Notes: a model not told the origin generated them from the letters alone. Positions 52,581-63,700 are shown, counted from the stretch's first letter. The stretch is 64,000 bases of DNA from Reticulitermes speratus (GCA_021186555.1 JAJKFL010000002.1:8197001-8261000), one strand, 5' to 3'. A program made the numbers and translations.

Positions 52581-52895
52581 CTTGCGTTATTTAACCATGC
52601 TCATTTAGCTGTATATGTTACAGAATAAAGCTAGAACGTGATCGTGAAAGGTGTGTAGATAATTATAATTACTGGTGCTTGCCCTGTCTTAACGTGTTAT
52701 ACAAACATCTGTGCGGAGAGACAGACGAACGTCACGATAAAATTCAGCCAGCATTTGCGTGAAGGCTCTGACAAAAATCACGTAAAATCCCAAAGAGCAT
52801 AACCAGTAAAAAGGCCGAGATTAGAACCCATATTCTCCCGAATACGAAGTATTAGCCTTAACTTTTCAACCCTGACGTTTCGTAGAAGCTTAAGG

Positions 52896-53060
52896 CAACG
52901 GTGCACAAATCCCCGGGCTCCAGGTCGCCGTGGCGATTAAATTGTGTACAGTGACGCCTAATATTTGTGGATCATTGGTAAGGAACTTGATTCATGTCAA
53001 CCTTCTGGCACTTAGAATTTTGAGGTAGCTCCTAGATTTTTGGAAAATTTGTGCGCCCTG
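52896..53060 (+). mobile_element. 165-bp MITE, family M copy 2
   Basis: Ends CAACGGTGCACAAATCCC and ...ATTTGTGCGCCCTG are imperfect inverted repeats. An 8-bp target duplication GCTTAAGG / GCTTAAGA (52888-52895 and 53061-53068) with one mismatch indicates a hAT-type transposition. The interior 'cgcctaatatttgt', 'tggcacttagaattttgagg' and 'gctcctagatttttgg' matches copies at 12593 and 57465. Confidence 0.8.
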
Positions 53061-53068
53061 GCTTAAGA

Positions 53069-53620
53069 AGTTCCGACTGGATTCGAAGGCAGATCAGGCG
53101 GGCAGAGCGAAAGCTAAAAGAGAAGTGAGGCATACGATCTAACAATTGCGAGTGAAGAGACTACTGCTTGTGCTATGCGGGAAAGCTGACGTATTGGTGA
53201 AGGGGGAAACAGAAGTGTGGAAACAGCAGGTACAGCGATTGTTGCTGCGAGCTGACATACAGCATATAGCAGCAACATCAGAGCTCCCCTGTCAGTGAGT
53301 GCTGAGTGTCTGTGTGTGTCTGTGGTGAGTGGTGTTTGCTACAAAGGTAACGAAACATTCTGCTGGTACTGTTTCAGCTCAACAAATTGTAGTCATTTGC
53401 CAGTTTAGACCTTCGTATTGTAGAAAATGCACTGAGCTCGACAAGACCGTATCTTGGTATTTTAAAAATATTTGCACTTTAGGGAATATGGGTCGGCGGT
53501 CCATAAATAAAAGATATGCCCGGACGCATGCGTGAACAAAAAAAAAAAAAATTGTCGTACCTGTAGTTAAGAAAGGAATTTTGCCGTGATATTTGTCTAT
53601 ACTTAAACGTACGTATATGC

Positions 53621-53656
<36 letters not shown>

Positions 53657-56480
53657 CATTTCAAACAATTTTTTGTCGATCTTCTAACAATTGCATGGCT
53701 ATAAGAAACCCTAAGATTCAAGTATTCTGGGATGTGATGGCAAGACGTCCAAGAACAATAGACTTCTTAGGCCCTGAAGACGGATGCAGGACACTCCTCT
53801 GAAATTCCAGTAACTATATACAGATCGTAAGTCCCACAACACATCAATTTCATCAACACCGCTTTGAGAACCTCCAATCTCGCAACCGTTTTTATGTCTT
53901 ATATCGAACTGCTTCTAATTTCTTTTCTTCCTTTCTGACGCCAAAATGCTTGAGCAAATTTTTCTTCATATTTGTAACATGTGATTAATTACATCGTAGG
54001 CGTACAAAGGTGTTAGTGGGCATATACGTCAGTGCTTAGTGTAAGGGGACTGCAACGGGAAAACGTTGCAACGATTTTAATTTATTTTATAGAAATTATC
54101 GTAACATGTATTATTTTGAAAATTAAGAGGGTACACGAATTTTCTATACAGGCATATATTTTTACTATTTATTTTCTTTTTTATGGTGAAGTGTACTTTT
54201 AATTTATGTTTTTGAAATAATTAGTCATACTATTTATAATGATGAAACTGTGATGACAAAAGACTAATACTCCTATATCATCCAAATATCTCACGTAAGC
54301 AACGATGACAGAACTGTAATTTTTAAATTTCAAAGGGAGAGAATAAGGAAGCAGCATAAATTTTGATAAGAATATAAGAAGTAATAAACACAAAAATTTT
54401 AACATATAAAATTCACATGAAAAGGCAGGTACAACCTAAGCTATCGTATGTGATATAGGCCTAATACGAAACAATACAGTACAATAGAGTATAATTAATA
54501 TTATAATATTATGGCTATTCTAAGGGAAATATTTTATTTAAAAAGCGGTTGTAAGGGATGAGATCTCCGTGTTAATATATATTCTTAGGCGGGTTCGCAT
54601 GGTCGCAAAATGCTCCTATTGGCTTCATGTCCGTACGTCCGTGTGTCTGTCCGTCTGTATCGGCGCGGCTCGCACTAAGTGGATTACCGTAGAATTTGAT
54701 ATTGGGAACTTATATCAGAATCTGCAGAGAAACTCCCAATTTGACTAATATCGAGAAGAATTATCGGGAACTTTAAACTGTCGCCGGCTACATTAAATCG
54801 CCATCTCTTTGAGTGAAATGGTATCAGGCTGTTGGGATAGCTGAGGAGGTATAAATATTACGCTTATGCGCTACAGTGGTACCTTACACGTACACTATCT
54901 TGTTTAAACAAGAGTACGGTACCGGAACCAGACACATTTGTTAATGCAGCCAGTGCCTAATTTGTGTCCGGATTTGTCAGTATCAGAAACGCGTGCAATC
55001 CAGCGCACAAACAGCTACGTTTTTTGTCCGCACTGGTAGACTGAATTCTCTTATTTAATCCGATGTTTTGTGTTAGACAAAAATTATATAGTAAACAAAA
55101 TTAAGAATACAATGTTATAACAAAAATTCAGTCTTACCGATGAATTGTGTGAGGATTTAACGTATCAGTTATCGTGTAATGTAAAATGGCAGCACCGCGG
55201 AATATTTTGGATCCGATAACGACGTTGTGAAGTGTGGTACAAATGTTTTTCTTTATTCTTTTACTTACATTCTATATTGTGAACTGTACATCCTGTCATT
55301 AAAATTACCTGTAGAAGAAATGCAACGCGGAAGTGTCTTTCATAAACACAAATACGTTTCTTAAACTTCGCAGGCCCTCTTAGTAATTATTACTCGTTCC
55401 TTGACCTCCATAAAACCTTTACAAATTCGAGGTTTACATTTTATGCTTAAGTCGTTTTGAAGTCTCCTTCAGAAACAAAATAACCTTGACATGTTATGTA
55501 TGTTTTACAGCTCGAGTAATTTTTTCGCGTAGACGAAACTTCCTTGGTCGTTGTGTTACTGAGTCCAAGTGTTCTGAATAAAAACCAATAACCCCCGAGC
55601 TGAAGGTGAGTACTAAAAACATCTGTGATTGTATTCACAATTATAGTTATAACAACTGTTAAAATGCTAATATTACCGCTAATTATATGTATTTATTATA
55701 GTCCTTGACAACAGCGCTAAAGCCAGTTACAGGCAAGCGCTGTAAAACAACCAGTGCAACAAGGACTGTCAACACACAAAAATTGGACGAACTATCAAGA
55801 GAAACTAAAACAACTAAAATTACAAATAACACAATAACAAAAGAAAATGCTAATGACTAAGTTAAGAGTCTGTAGAAACAAACATTCTGTGTATAGAAAT
55901 GAATTTATAGATTTATTTATATCAGTCAAAGAAAGAAATTTGGTGTCAAAAAGAGAAGTATTAGCTATTACAGGCTGAGGGACTAAAGTTTACGCGTTGA
56001 TCGAAGTTACAGATAGGATAGTCCCTGATTAACCTACTGCATACCCATAAAAACTCTCTAAACATTCCTTATTTTCGCATCCTAGCTATATGCACAGCCC
56101 ATTGTGGCGCCCTAAATAAAAATATAAATCCTGTGATTTTCCTGTCATCGATAAGGTGATTCAGTCAAAGAGCATAAGAGAGACCGGAATTGAAACACGC
56201 AGAGAAAGAAGAGATGTACACAAAACTTTGGCTGGGATGAGATAAGAGAAGAGAAAAGAGAGGTACGAGGTAAATTAATATTGCAATATAGCTTGAACAG
56301 ACCAAGAATATAAATTGAAATAAACTGCCTGAGGATAGGATCCAGTGAGGTGCTTATTTGGAGATTTTAGTGTATATTAACCCACTTCCCCATCCCTCCA
56401 CTCAAAAAGAATCTTACAAGTCGCGGTTAGTATTCGGACTAACATGGAGTCAGTTTTACATGATCCATGATCCGTGCATT
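53069..56480. other. About 3.4 kb without recognisable gene
   Basis: AT-rich. Contains a TA microsatellite (53623-53654), an A-run at 53538-53551, and a weak hammerhead-like string at 53770-53810 that I did not accept. No conserved frame was found on either strand. Confidence 0.45.
53623..53654. repeat. TA microsatellite
   Basis: About 16 AT units. The short frames across it are artefacts. Confidence 0.92.
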
Positions 56481-56486
56481 ATCATA

Positions 56487-56776
56487 ATATATACAATAAT
56501 GGTACCAACAAATGCACACAAGTATATTGAAATTATTTTATAATCAGAATGAAATGCTACATGTTTCGGCCAACCATGTACCATCTTTCATGGACGTAAA
56601 ATACAAAGGTTAGATACACTAAAAGAATACAACTCTATTTTTAATGTATCTAACCTTTGTATTTTACATTCATGAAGATGGTCACATGGTTGGCCGAAAC
56701 ATGTAGCAGTTCATTCTGTATATAAAATAATTTCAATATACTTGTGTACACTTGTTGGTACCATTACGGTATATAT
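56487..56776. mobile_element. Palindromic short retroposon P4 (290-bp foldback)
   Basis: The longest foldback here, with about 125-bp arms and a loop near 56625. 'aatggtaccaacaaatgcac' at the left pairs with 'gtgtacacttgttggtacca' at the right; 'aaaatacaaaggttagatac' pairs with 'gtatctaacctttgtatttt'. The right arm (+) has ATGAAGAT-GGTCA-CATGG-TTGGCC-GAAACATGTAGC; the left arm (minus) has an extra A (TGAAAGAT). Arm mismatches are about one in ten, so the arms have diverged since formation. No clear target duplication. Confidence 0.82.
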
Positions 56777-56779
56777 GGT

Positions 56780-57400
56780 TTCAGTTCTCGGCTCGGATGA
56801 AAACTATCCTGACTGCTCTAATTCTGCGACCCCGCAGTGCTTAGTCACAGGGCCAACTGTATATTTACCTTACTTCAAATGATAATTTGGGTGCTTATTG
56901 TCACATGTGTGGCTTTGTGAAGTATTTCTAATTAGGCCTGCTTATGACGAAGGCTTTAGTCTAACGGACACTCCTAAGCGAGTGTCAAAGAATAAAACAA
57001 ACTAATGATTAAATCCACAAAAAATCTGTACGCTATCGAAAGCCGGATGATAGCTTATTCTTACTAAGGCATTTCGAGGTGTTTGTTCTTCTATGCGTGT
57101 TCTGGAGTCCTGCCTTAAGCTAGGCGGGGCCGAAACCTTTCACATGCTTCCCAAGTCATAACTCATAATTAGTTAATATTCTGTGCCATACTGACCTTAA
57201 CGTATGTAGCTGAAAAAGTGTCACTACGGAACCAAGGAACTACAACAGTTCAGTTACCCCAACATTTCACTTTCTGTACAACGTCGCATATCGCCTATGT
57301 CCAGAATACTTTCCCATGTGGGGCCACAGCAATGTTAACAAGTTTCAAGAAGCCTACATTCCTATTGAACAGATTTAGAGTTCTAATCATCTGCTAGCGT
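56780..57400. other. No gene recognised
   Basis: No conserved frame. An ATT trinucleotide run follows at about 57400-57426. Confidence 0.35.
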
Positions 57401-57464
57401 TATTATTATTATTATTATTATTATTGTTTCATATTATTTCGCTGAAACACTTATTACTTAAAGT

Positions 57465-57629
57465 GAAGGGATGCACAAATACCGGGCGTTAGATCGCCGT
57501 GGTGACTAATTTTTTACGGTTGCGCCTAATATTTGTCGGACCTCAGTATAGAACGTGTTTCGTGTCAGCGTCTTGGCATCTAGAATTTTAAGATAGTTCC
57601 TCGATTTTTGGAAAATTTGTTCACCCCTG
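57465..57629 (+). mobile_element. 165-bp MITE, family M copy 3
   Basis: Same length and order as copy 2: 'gggatgcacaaataccgggc', 'gatcgccgtggtgac', 'cgcctaatatttgtcgg', 'tggcatctagaattttaag', 'ttcctcgatttttggaaaat' and 'tgttcacccctg'. The flanks CTTAAAGT / CTTAAGCG match only partly but share the CTTAA of copy 2's target. Confidence 0.72.
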
Positions 57630-57639
57630 CTTAAGCGTA

Positions 57640-58790
57640 GTATGCGTTAAATGTGTCGGACATAACCTCAAACATTCGCTTCGTCGTTCTGTTTTGTTTG
57701 TGTGATTGTGTTGTTTGTGCAGTTAAGTGTTCGTTGTGGCTTTTTAATTGGCTCCGCGCCGTTAAGCCTGCACATAATAAATCGAATAAAATAGAATTAT
57801 TTAAAGGCGATCTTTCAAATGCAGAGGTTTTATAACCTCGAATATGTTGGGAAGATTGTCACAAACGGTAAACAGTTAAAGATTTGACGGAAGATGAGAA
57901 TGACTGTGATGAGTTTCGCAGGAGAAATTTAATTAGACTGAGAAAAGTGGTTATGATACACGAGGATATGGTCAAGATTTGAACCGGGTACTTCTCGAAA
58001 AGTGTTCTTATTTAACTTTGATATACTGTGTTAGTTCCACACGTTGTGATTGTCTGCTGAAGTCCCAGCGTGTCTCAGTTTTCTGAATGAAATCATCCGA
58101 GAGATACCGGTTGTTTTAAGTGCACGTATGTTGCATAAGGCATCTGATGTAACGTAAGCGTGAAATGAGATGAATGAAATCTCGTGTGAAGAGAGACTGT
58201 GTTTACAGACTGCGATGCTGAGGAAATGGGACGGGACGTTGTGTTTCGTGCTTGTTTGGGTGGAAGAAATATTTACTGCAGCAATGGGAACTCCTCATTA
58301 CATGAACTGTATAATTGGTTGAGACACGGTGATACTATAAACCCCCACCCACTCCGTCCAAGAATGTTTGACTGGTCAATGATTTAACAAGTCCACTGAA
58401 ATCCACTGGTTATTCGGGAATGTGAACACATCAAAGAATGAAATAGCCTGGTTATATACGGCTGTGAACACATCAAACGACGAAGTAAATTCGCACATAA
58501 AAAATTACATAACTTTAAGCCAAATTAATTTTAATACTGGTACGTCTACATATAAAATATAATGCTTACAGTGACATTTATTCGTGGTCAATATTCAGCC
58601 TCTTGAATTAAGTTGTGTCACTTCCACCATGCAATATGAAACAATTATAAAGCCTCAATTCACTTCTGACTTGTGTCATATTATTTCTACAACACCATGT
58701 ATATTGATTACATTGCTGTGATTCAGTTTTCAGGGTCTCGTATGATTGAATTACGAAAGAGTCAAATATATAACATGCAGAAAAAGGTTA
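57640..58790. other. No gene recognised
   Basis: Short frames only (57653-57835, 58199-58387) without family resemblance. A B-box-like 'gatttgaaccgggtacttct' at about 57977 may be a SINE scrap. Confidence 0.35.
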
Positions 58791-58795
58791 ATTTT

Positions 58796-58870
58796 TTCTG
58801 GGGTGTTACACCGTGTCGACTGGTAAAACGTTAACAGTCGACACGGTGTGGCATCTTCAGCAGCACCGCT
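58796..58870. repeat. Rearranged palindromic-retroposon fragment
   Basis: A perfect 15-bp inverted repeat, ACACCGTGTCGACTG at 58808-58822 and its complement at 58835-58849, with a 12-bp loop 'gtaaaacgttaa'. Upstream 'ttctggggtgtt' and downstream 'gcatcttcagcagcacc' are the outer and inner blocks of the P1/P3 family, so part of the body was lost when the palindrome formed. Confidence 0.6.
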
Positions 58871-58874
58871 GTGA

Positions 58875-60650
58875 GGATATCAAATATCTCAAGTGGAACT
58901 GTATCTTGGAATACGTTCTATATGTTGTTTAAATAAATGCAACTTCGCATAGGCGATGTGTCTGCTTGGATACAGCGCGTCGTGACCAGTATTGTCCTTA
59001 CAAATGCAGTCCCCGTCTGTTTGTTGGCTTGACCTTTACCTCCTCGCATGCTGTCTGATCGCTTGGAAGGTCGAAGCAGGAATGGCCCTTTTTAAGGCAG
59101 CACACAGAAGGTGTAATTTCTCTAAATATCTCAGCAACGGGATGGTACTGAAAGATGAAAAGAGCCGAGAGGTGTCAGCGTGGGAACCGAACCGTGCTTG
59201 GGGCCTGGTATTTATCGCATAAGGTCTGCTGAAACTTAGACCATTAAAAGACATGCATTAAAAAGAAAAAGACGCACTAGTCTGGAGCCTCGGTAAGGTA
59301 CATACGATTCGAATTGTCAGTTCGAGCCAAAGACAAGAAATGCCATCAGATGTATTAATATAACCGTCTGGCTGTCTCTAAGGCTTTGAGATTTGTAAAT
59401 TACCGTAAGGTCAATGGAGAAGATGAAGGAAGTGTAGAGATGTATTTTCCTTGAATTTTAATGGTATCTTGGATTAAAAACAGGTGGCTTGTTGACCTCG
59501 GAAGTCGAGATTTATTACCTTCAAGAGCTCGGTCATTATTATTTTGTTTTGCCCTTTCTAGCACTAGTCTGTCCGTCGTTAGTGCAGCGCATGCAGCAGC
59601 AAGAAGCCACTGACAGACCAAATGGCTAACACAAGCCTAAACGTTTTATTGCAGACTGTGAGAGAGAAGTGTTGTGGAAAATTTGGATCTAACCTAAGAG
59701 AAGAGAAACAAGAGGATGGAAAAATACAGAATGTTATGAAAATCTTCACATTTTGCTCTTTCGCCTGATATTGCTTGGGTAGCTAAGGACGAGGGGGACG
59801 GGCGAGGCGTGTAGCGCTTCTGCGGACTCAGTAGTTTAGTCAAGGAGAAAACATACATATATTTGAGAATAATTCCAGTTCTAGAATTCTGGATCAGTAC
59901 GTAAATGAAGGCAACAAGCACGTCGAAATTTGGTGCCTGTATACGAATCGACACGTTGCCATACACCGTAAGAATTACATTTTTATCAGCACGTCTGTGA
60001 TCACGTCAAATTTCGCAAACATATGCCGAAAGAAAGTCTCGGCACAGAAGGGCTACATCACTTCTAGCGTGTAAGTTGCCAGCTGAATATTTACTCTTCT
60101 TACTGACGTAAAGTGTTAGCTGACTACCCAGTAGAAGTGCGAGCTGTGGCATTTATTGGCTATCACCGTTTCTTCTGGTGCAAGACTGTTGATTTACTCG
60201 AGCAGATTAGAAAGAAGAAGGTAAAGTGAAAGCAGCTTTGTGTATAACTACTATTGCATTATTATTCACGCCCAGAAAGTGCAATATGGACATCGCCTTT
60301 AAACCAGCACACCTCAAAGCACGCGTGTCAACAAACAGGTACAGCAGCACTCCTTTTGCGACTAGAAGTTGCACAACATTAATTAAAATTTGTTGCGTAT
60401 TCTAGAACGAGTTGTTTAAGATATCTGGCACAGAAGTTCAGTGGATGCAGATGCAATTTTGTTCAAGCCATATTAAATCTGACCTCTATTCGACTCACGT
60501 AGGCCGAGATTAAATTCGCCCGGTAACCCCCCCCCCCCCCCCAACCCAAAAAAAATAAATCTTAATGGAAGTACATTGCTCATTTTCGAAAATGGAGCAC
60601 GCATATGAAAAGGGAAGAGACACACAAGCATATCTATAATTGAAATAACT
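58875..60650. other. No gene recognised; poly-C tract
   Basis: No conserved frame. A run of about 17 C (60526-60542) is followed by A-rich sequence. Confidence 0.4.
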
Positions 60651-60653
60651 TTA

Positions 60654-61233
60654 GCCGATCCCAGTGGCCGCGCGGTCTAAGGCGTGGGTCTTCGGCCGCT
60701 CGCTTACTGGCATCGTGGGTTCGAATCCCACCGGGGGCATGGATGTTTGTGTTGTGTTGTAAAAAGACGGTTGTGGACCGTAAGTGACATGAAAGGACGA
60801 AAAAGGATTAATACAGAACAAAAATGGATCAAAGGGGAAAACCCAGGAATTAGTTAAAAAAAAAAAAACCCACCGGGGGCATGGATGTTTGTGTTGTGTT
60901 TGTCGTAAGGACGGTAGCATGGAACGTAAAGTGACATGAAGGACGAAAGGATTTAAACAGTACAAAAATGGATCAAAGGGGAAAAACCCCGGACAGGCAA
61001 AAAAAAATTCCCACCGGGGGCATGGATATTTGTCTCTTGTGAGTGTTGTGTGTTGTTGTCAGGTAGAGGTCTCTGCGACGAGCCGATCCCTCGTCCAGAG
61101 GAGTCTTACCGACTGTGGTGTGTCTCTAAGTGTGATCAAAAGGAATTCCAACCTCGACACTGAAACGGGAAACCGGAGTAGGTAGAAGAGGACGACTAAA
61201 AAAAAAAATAAAAAATAAAAAATAAAAATAAAT
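60654..61233 (+). repeat. Composite SINE-A with three body modules, single target duplication
   Basis: One SINE-A head (60654-60740: A-box, B-box, 'accgggggcatggatgttt') is followed by three successive modules that each restart at 'ccaccgggggcatggat' (60729, 60871 and 61012). The first two have a body not seen elsewhere in the window ('gacatgaa.ggacgaaa', 'aaaaatggatcaaaggggaa') and end in A-runs. The third has the standard SINE-A body ('gtcaggtagaggtctctgcg', 'cgtccagaggagtc') and an A-rich tail. AATAACTTTA at 60644-60653 and 61234-61243 flanks the whole, so it was inserted in one event. Confidence 0.88.
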
Positions 61234-61308
61234 AATAACTTTAACATTCTTACACGGAAGAGTGTTTTCTTTAATTCTTCAGTCTTGTTCCGATTTGTAA
61301 AATAATAA

Positions 61309-61860
61309 TCAAAAAGGGAAAAACACCATCAGCCTATGCTTCTCCCTCAATGTGAGAGAACAAGTTTCACACCCGCACAGAACTACAGGAAAAATTAAAA
61401 TTCTATATATTTTAAACTTTATATGTTTAGGTAACAAACTGGCAGACAGAAGATTCTGGAGCAAAAGGTACCAGGCATTCCCTGAGTTCAAACTGGTCTT
61501 AATTTCCTCATTAATAAAATTATAATTTGTTGGGGGGTTTTCCCAATATTTGAACTCTGCCGCACTTTCGAAGCATTTACTATGTATTTTGTGTTGTGGC
61601 TGTCTTGGATTCTGTTCACGAGACATGAACATATACTTAGATTTCTCAGCATTTACTTCTAGATCCATCTCCTTACTAACGACTAATAAAGTCTCTGTGT
61701 TTTTCTTTCTATTATGTATGCAATCATGTATGCTTTCACGCATTCAGTTTACATCATCAGCGTACCCCAGAAGCTGATGTGTACCTTTCGATCTTTGTAC
61801 TAGAGCACTTAACAAGTCCTTAAGAGAACCATCAACCAGCATGTTATTCAAGGTGTGGGC
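61309..61860 (-). pseudogene. LINE RT C-terminal fragment
   Basis: The minus strand begins around the end of the RT palm (near 61750, DDVN-like) and continues in the 61309-61743 frame: NTETLLVVSKEMDLEVNAEKSKYMFMSREQN, EFKYWENP (usually KYLG), SLLPKHIKFKIYRILIFPVVLCGCETCSLTLREKHRL. This is the thumb/C-terminal part of the same LINE family as 31370, whose copy starts where this one stops. Confidence 0.8.
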
Positions 61861-61864
61861 ATTA

Positions 61865-62075
61865 CTGCCATTTTAATGTGTTGTAAAATATTGCTTCAAG
61901 TTGTGTAACTTAAGAGACGTAATTACATGTCGAGAAGTATAATTGAGGTCCTATATTGCGTTTCAATAAAGAAAATGCTCGTACTTGTCATGCAGACCTA
62001 AGTGTTACAGTTTTGTACACCTTTGAGAGCTTGAGGTTTTTCATGGCAATGGCTGTGAAGTTTGCCGTCTTATAA
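61865..62075. other. No feature recognised
   Basis: Short gap between a LINE fragment and a palindromic element; nothing identified. Confidence 0.35.
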
Positions 62076-62077
62076 TT

Positions 62078-62221
62078 TGTGGCGCTGTGCAGTCTGGTAA
62101 AAATATATCGAAGTTAAGCAGGAACGTTTCTGCCTTCATCGTCAGGGAAGAAGACTGAAGATGGAAGAAATACGTTCCACCGAAACGTCTGTAAATTTCT
62201 ACCAGACTATATGGCATCACA
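62078..62221. mobile_element. Palindromic short retroposon P5, imperfect
   Basis: Arms: 'tgtggcgctgtgcagtctgg' at the left against 'ccagactatatggcatcaca' at the right, meeting near 62148. Right arm: CTGAAGAT-GGAA-GAAATACG-TTCC-ACC-GAAACGTCTGT. The CTGAAGA and GAAACGTC boxes are intact, with three extra bases between stem II and GAAAC. Target duplication not found. Confidence 0.65.
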
Positions 62222-62275
62222 ATCCAGAGGGCAGTATTCTTCTTCCAAATTCGTAACTCAACTAACCTGTTCACT

Positions 62276-62540
62276 TAGACAATGTTTTTTCACCAACTAA
62301 ATGCACTTGTTATAAAAACACTAAAATATTCTAAAACTGTTTGATAAAAAGCCCCGACATGTTTCGGCTCACCAATGAGCCATCCTCAGGGGGTCACAAC
62401 TGACTCATGGCTCATTGGTGAGGCGAAATATGTCGGGGCTTTTTATCAAACAGTTTTAGAATATTTTAGTGTTTTTATAACAAGTGCATTTAGTTGGTGA
62501 AAAACATTGTCTATACTCGAAAATGCACGGTGAAAATAAA
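62276..62540. mobile_element. Palindromic short retroposon P6, perfect 13-bp target duplication
   Basis: Flanked by TAACCTGTTCACT (62263-62275 and 62541-62553). The foldback 62276-62513 has about 110-bp, nearly perfect arms ('tagacaatg' / 'cattgtcta' at the tips; 'aaaaagccccgacatgtttc' opposite 'gaaatatgtcggggcttttt') and a short central loop. A 27-bp single-stranded 3' part (62514-62540) follows. Near-perfect arms suggest it is younger than P4 and P5. Confidence 0.9.
62351..62393 (-). ncRNA. Best hammerhead-like core in the window (P6 left arm)
   Basis: Minus strand: CCCC-CTGAGGA-T-GGCTCA-TTGG-TGAGCC-GAA-ACATGT-C-GGGG. It fits the type I hammerhead layout: stem I (CCCC/GGGG), CUGANGA, a 6-bp stem II with tetraloop, GAA, a self-complementary ACATGT as minimal stem III, cleavage-site C17. 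The one departure is an extra T between A9 and stem II. A stem III this short is thought to work only as a dimer. The opposite arm has a damaged CTGA box. Confidence 0.6.
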
Positions 62541-62689
62541 TAACCTGTTCACTATTAGTGATATAAACTTTCATTACGTTCGTGTGTTTTATACGCACTG
62601 ATGGACAAAATAAAAAGTTATAAAATAACAATGACATTCATTAAGAAACAAGAAGAAATTGCCCTTTGATCTAAACATGACGCATTAAA

Positions 62690-62870
62690 GGCTTGTAGGG
62701 TAGTGGATGCAGGGCTACACGCATTTTACAACTCTGCACTAGGCGGAGGCGAGCGGGCAGCTTCACGCTACTGCCGCCTTACTCCCGGATAAAGGGACAC
62801 AAATACTCTGGATAAGCAATTGATTGTGCCTCAGAGCTAGTTTGGATATTAAGAACTAACAGTCAGCAGA
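62690..62870 (-). repeat. SINE-B, diverged
   Basis: 'ttgtagggtagtggatgcag', 'ctaggcggaggcgagcgggc', 'gccgccttactcccgg' and 'attgtgcctcagagctagtttgg' follow SINE-B order on the minus strand. Confidence 0.55.
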
Positions 62871-62899
62871 AATTTGTTGATACGTTGATGATTCAAGTC

Positions 62900-62992
62900 T
62901 TTAGGGGTTATTACGCCTTGTCGACTGGTAAACAGTTATCGAGGCTTCGAAGGATCGTAGTGCCTTCATCTTCAAGGTCAAGCAGTCCTAGA
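62900..62992 (+). repeat. Half copy of the P1/P3 palindromic family
   Basis: 'gggttattacgccttgtcgactggtaaac' and 'ttcatcttcaaggtcaagcagtcc' match the left half of P1/P3. Read on the minus strand the core is TGAAGAT-GAAGG-CACTACGAT-CCTTC-GAAGC: the stem is intact and the GAAAC box is mutated to GAAGC. Confidence 0.6.
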
Positions 62993-62999
62993 AGAGCCT

Positions 63000-63430
63000 T
63001 GCTTTGTTCATATGTTATTTTGAAGTTCCAGTTACATGCTTCGTTACATATCTTCATAAGCAGGTACAGTCAGCCTACTTACTTTGGCTATACTGGTCTT
63101 GTATTGTGACAAGAATATGGCCGCACTTAACTAAATTTCCTTCATATCGTGCTATAGGTTGAAAGTTCCACATAAGCAACTATAAAACTGAATGAAAGTG
63201 AAAGTTATTAAGTCATCGCCGTCGAAATGATTTTATAGAACAAAGAAGTGTTGACAGAATTCCACGACTCCCATACTAGCTGTGTGAGTGTGTTAACAGT
63301 GTCGTTTGTTTTCTCAGGTATACCTGCTTTTTCGCAGTACATACCAGTAACGGCCCTACGTCAACTTCCTGCTGTACAGCCTCCACCAGAGATTCTGATG
63401 TGCCGCGACTTTTTTGAATTCCAGTGCGTC
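63000..63430. other. No gene recognised
   Basis: No conserved frame. Confidence 0.35.
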
Positions 63431-63434
63431 TATA

Positions 63435-63700
63435 CTCGTACGGCTAGGGACTGGACGATCGGGGCCTCGATTACCGGCGGGGGCAAGAAATTTTTCTCTT
63501 CTCCAAAAGGTCCAAATCGCTCTGGGGCCCACCCAGTCCCCTATTCAATGGGTACAAGGGGTAAAGCGCTGGGGTGTAAAGTCAACCACGCATTTGTATC
63601 TAGTGCAGAGGTTAAGAACGAATGGAGCTATATCTCCACTCCCCACAACATGTCGTCACTATGTGGACAGGGACACAGTTACCTACACTTTTACCTTTTC
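63435..63700 (+). repeat. SINE-B
   Basis: Sense copy from the B-box region ('ggacgatcggggcctcgatt') through 'ggcgggggcaagaaattttt', 'ctctggggcccacccag', 'gtaaagcgctggggtgtaaa', 'gtgcagaggttaagaacg', 'gagctatatctccactcccc' to 'cacttttacctttt'. The A-box end is diverged. Confidence 0.8.

Noticed and set aside
53765-53812. Another hammerhead-like core (CTGAAGAC...GAAAT)
   Set aside because: The hairpin is poor and the GAAAC box reads GAAAT; no palindrome or family sequence surrounds it.
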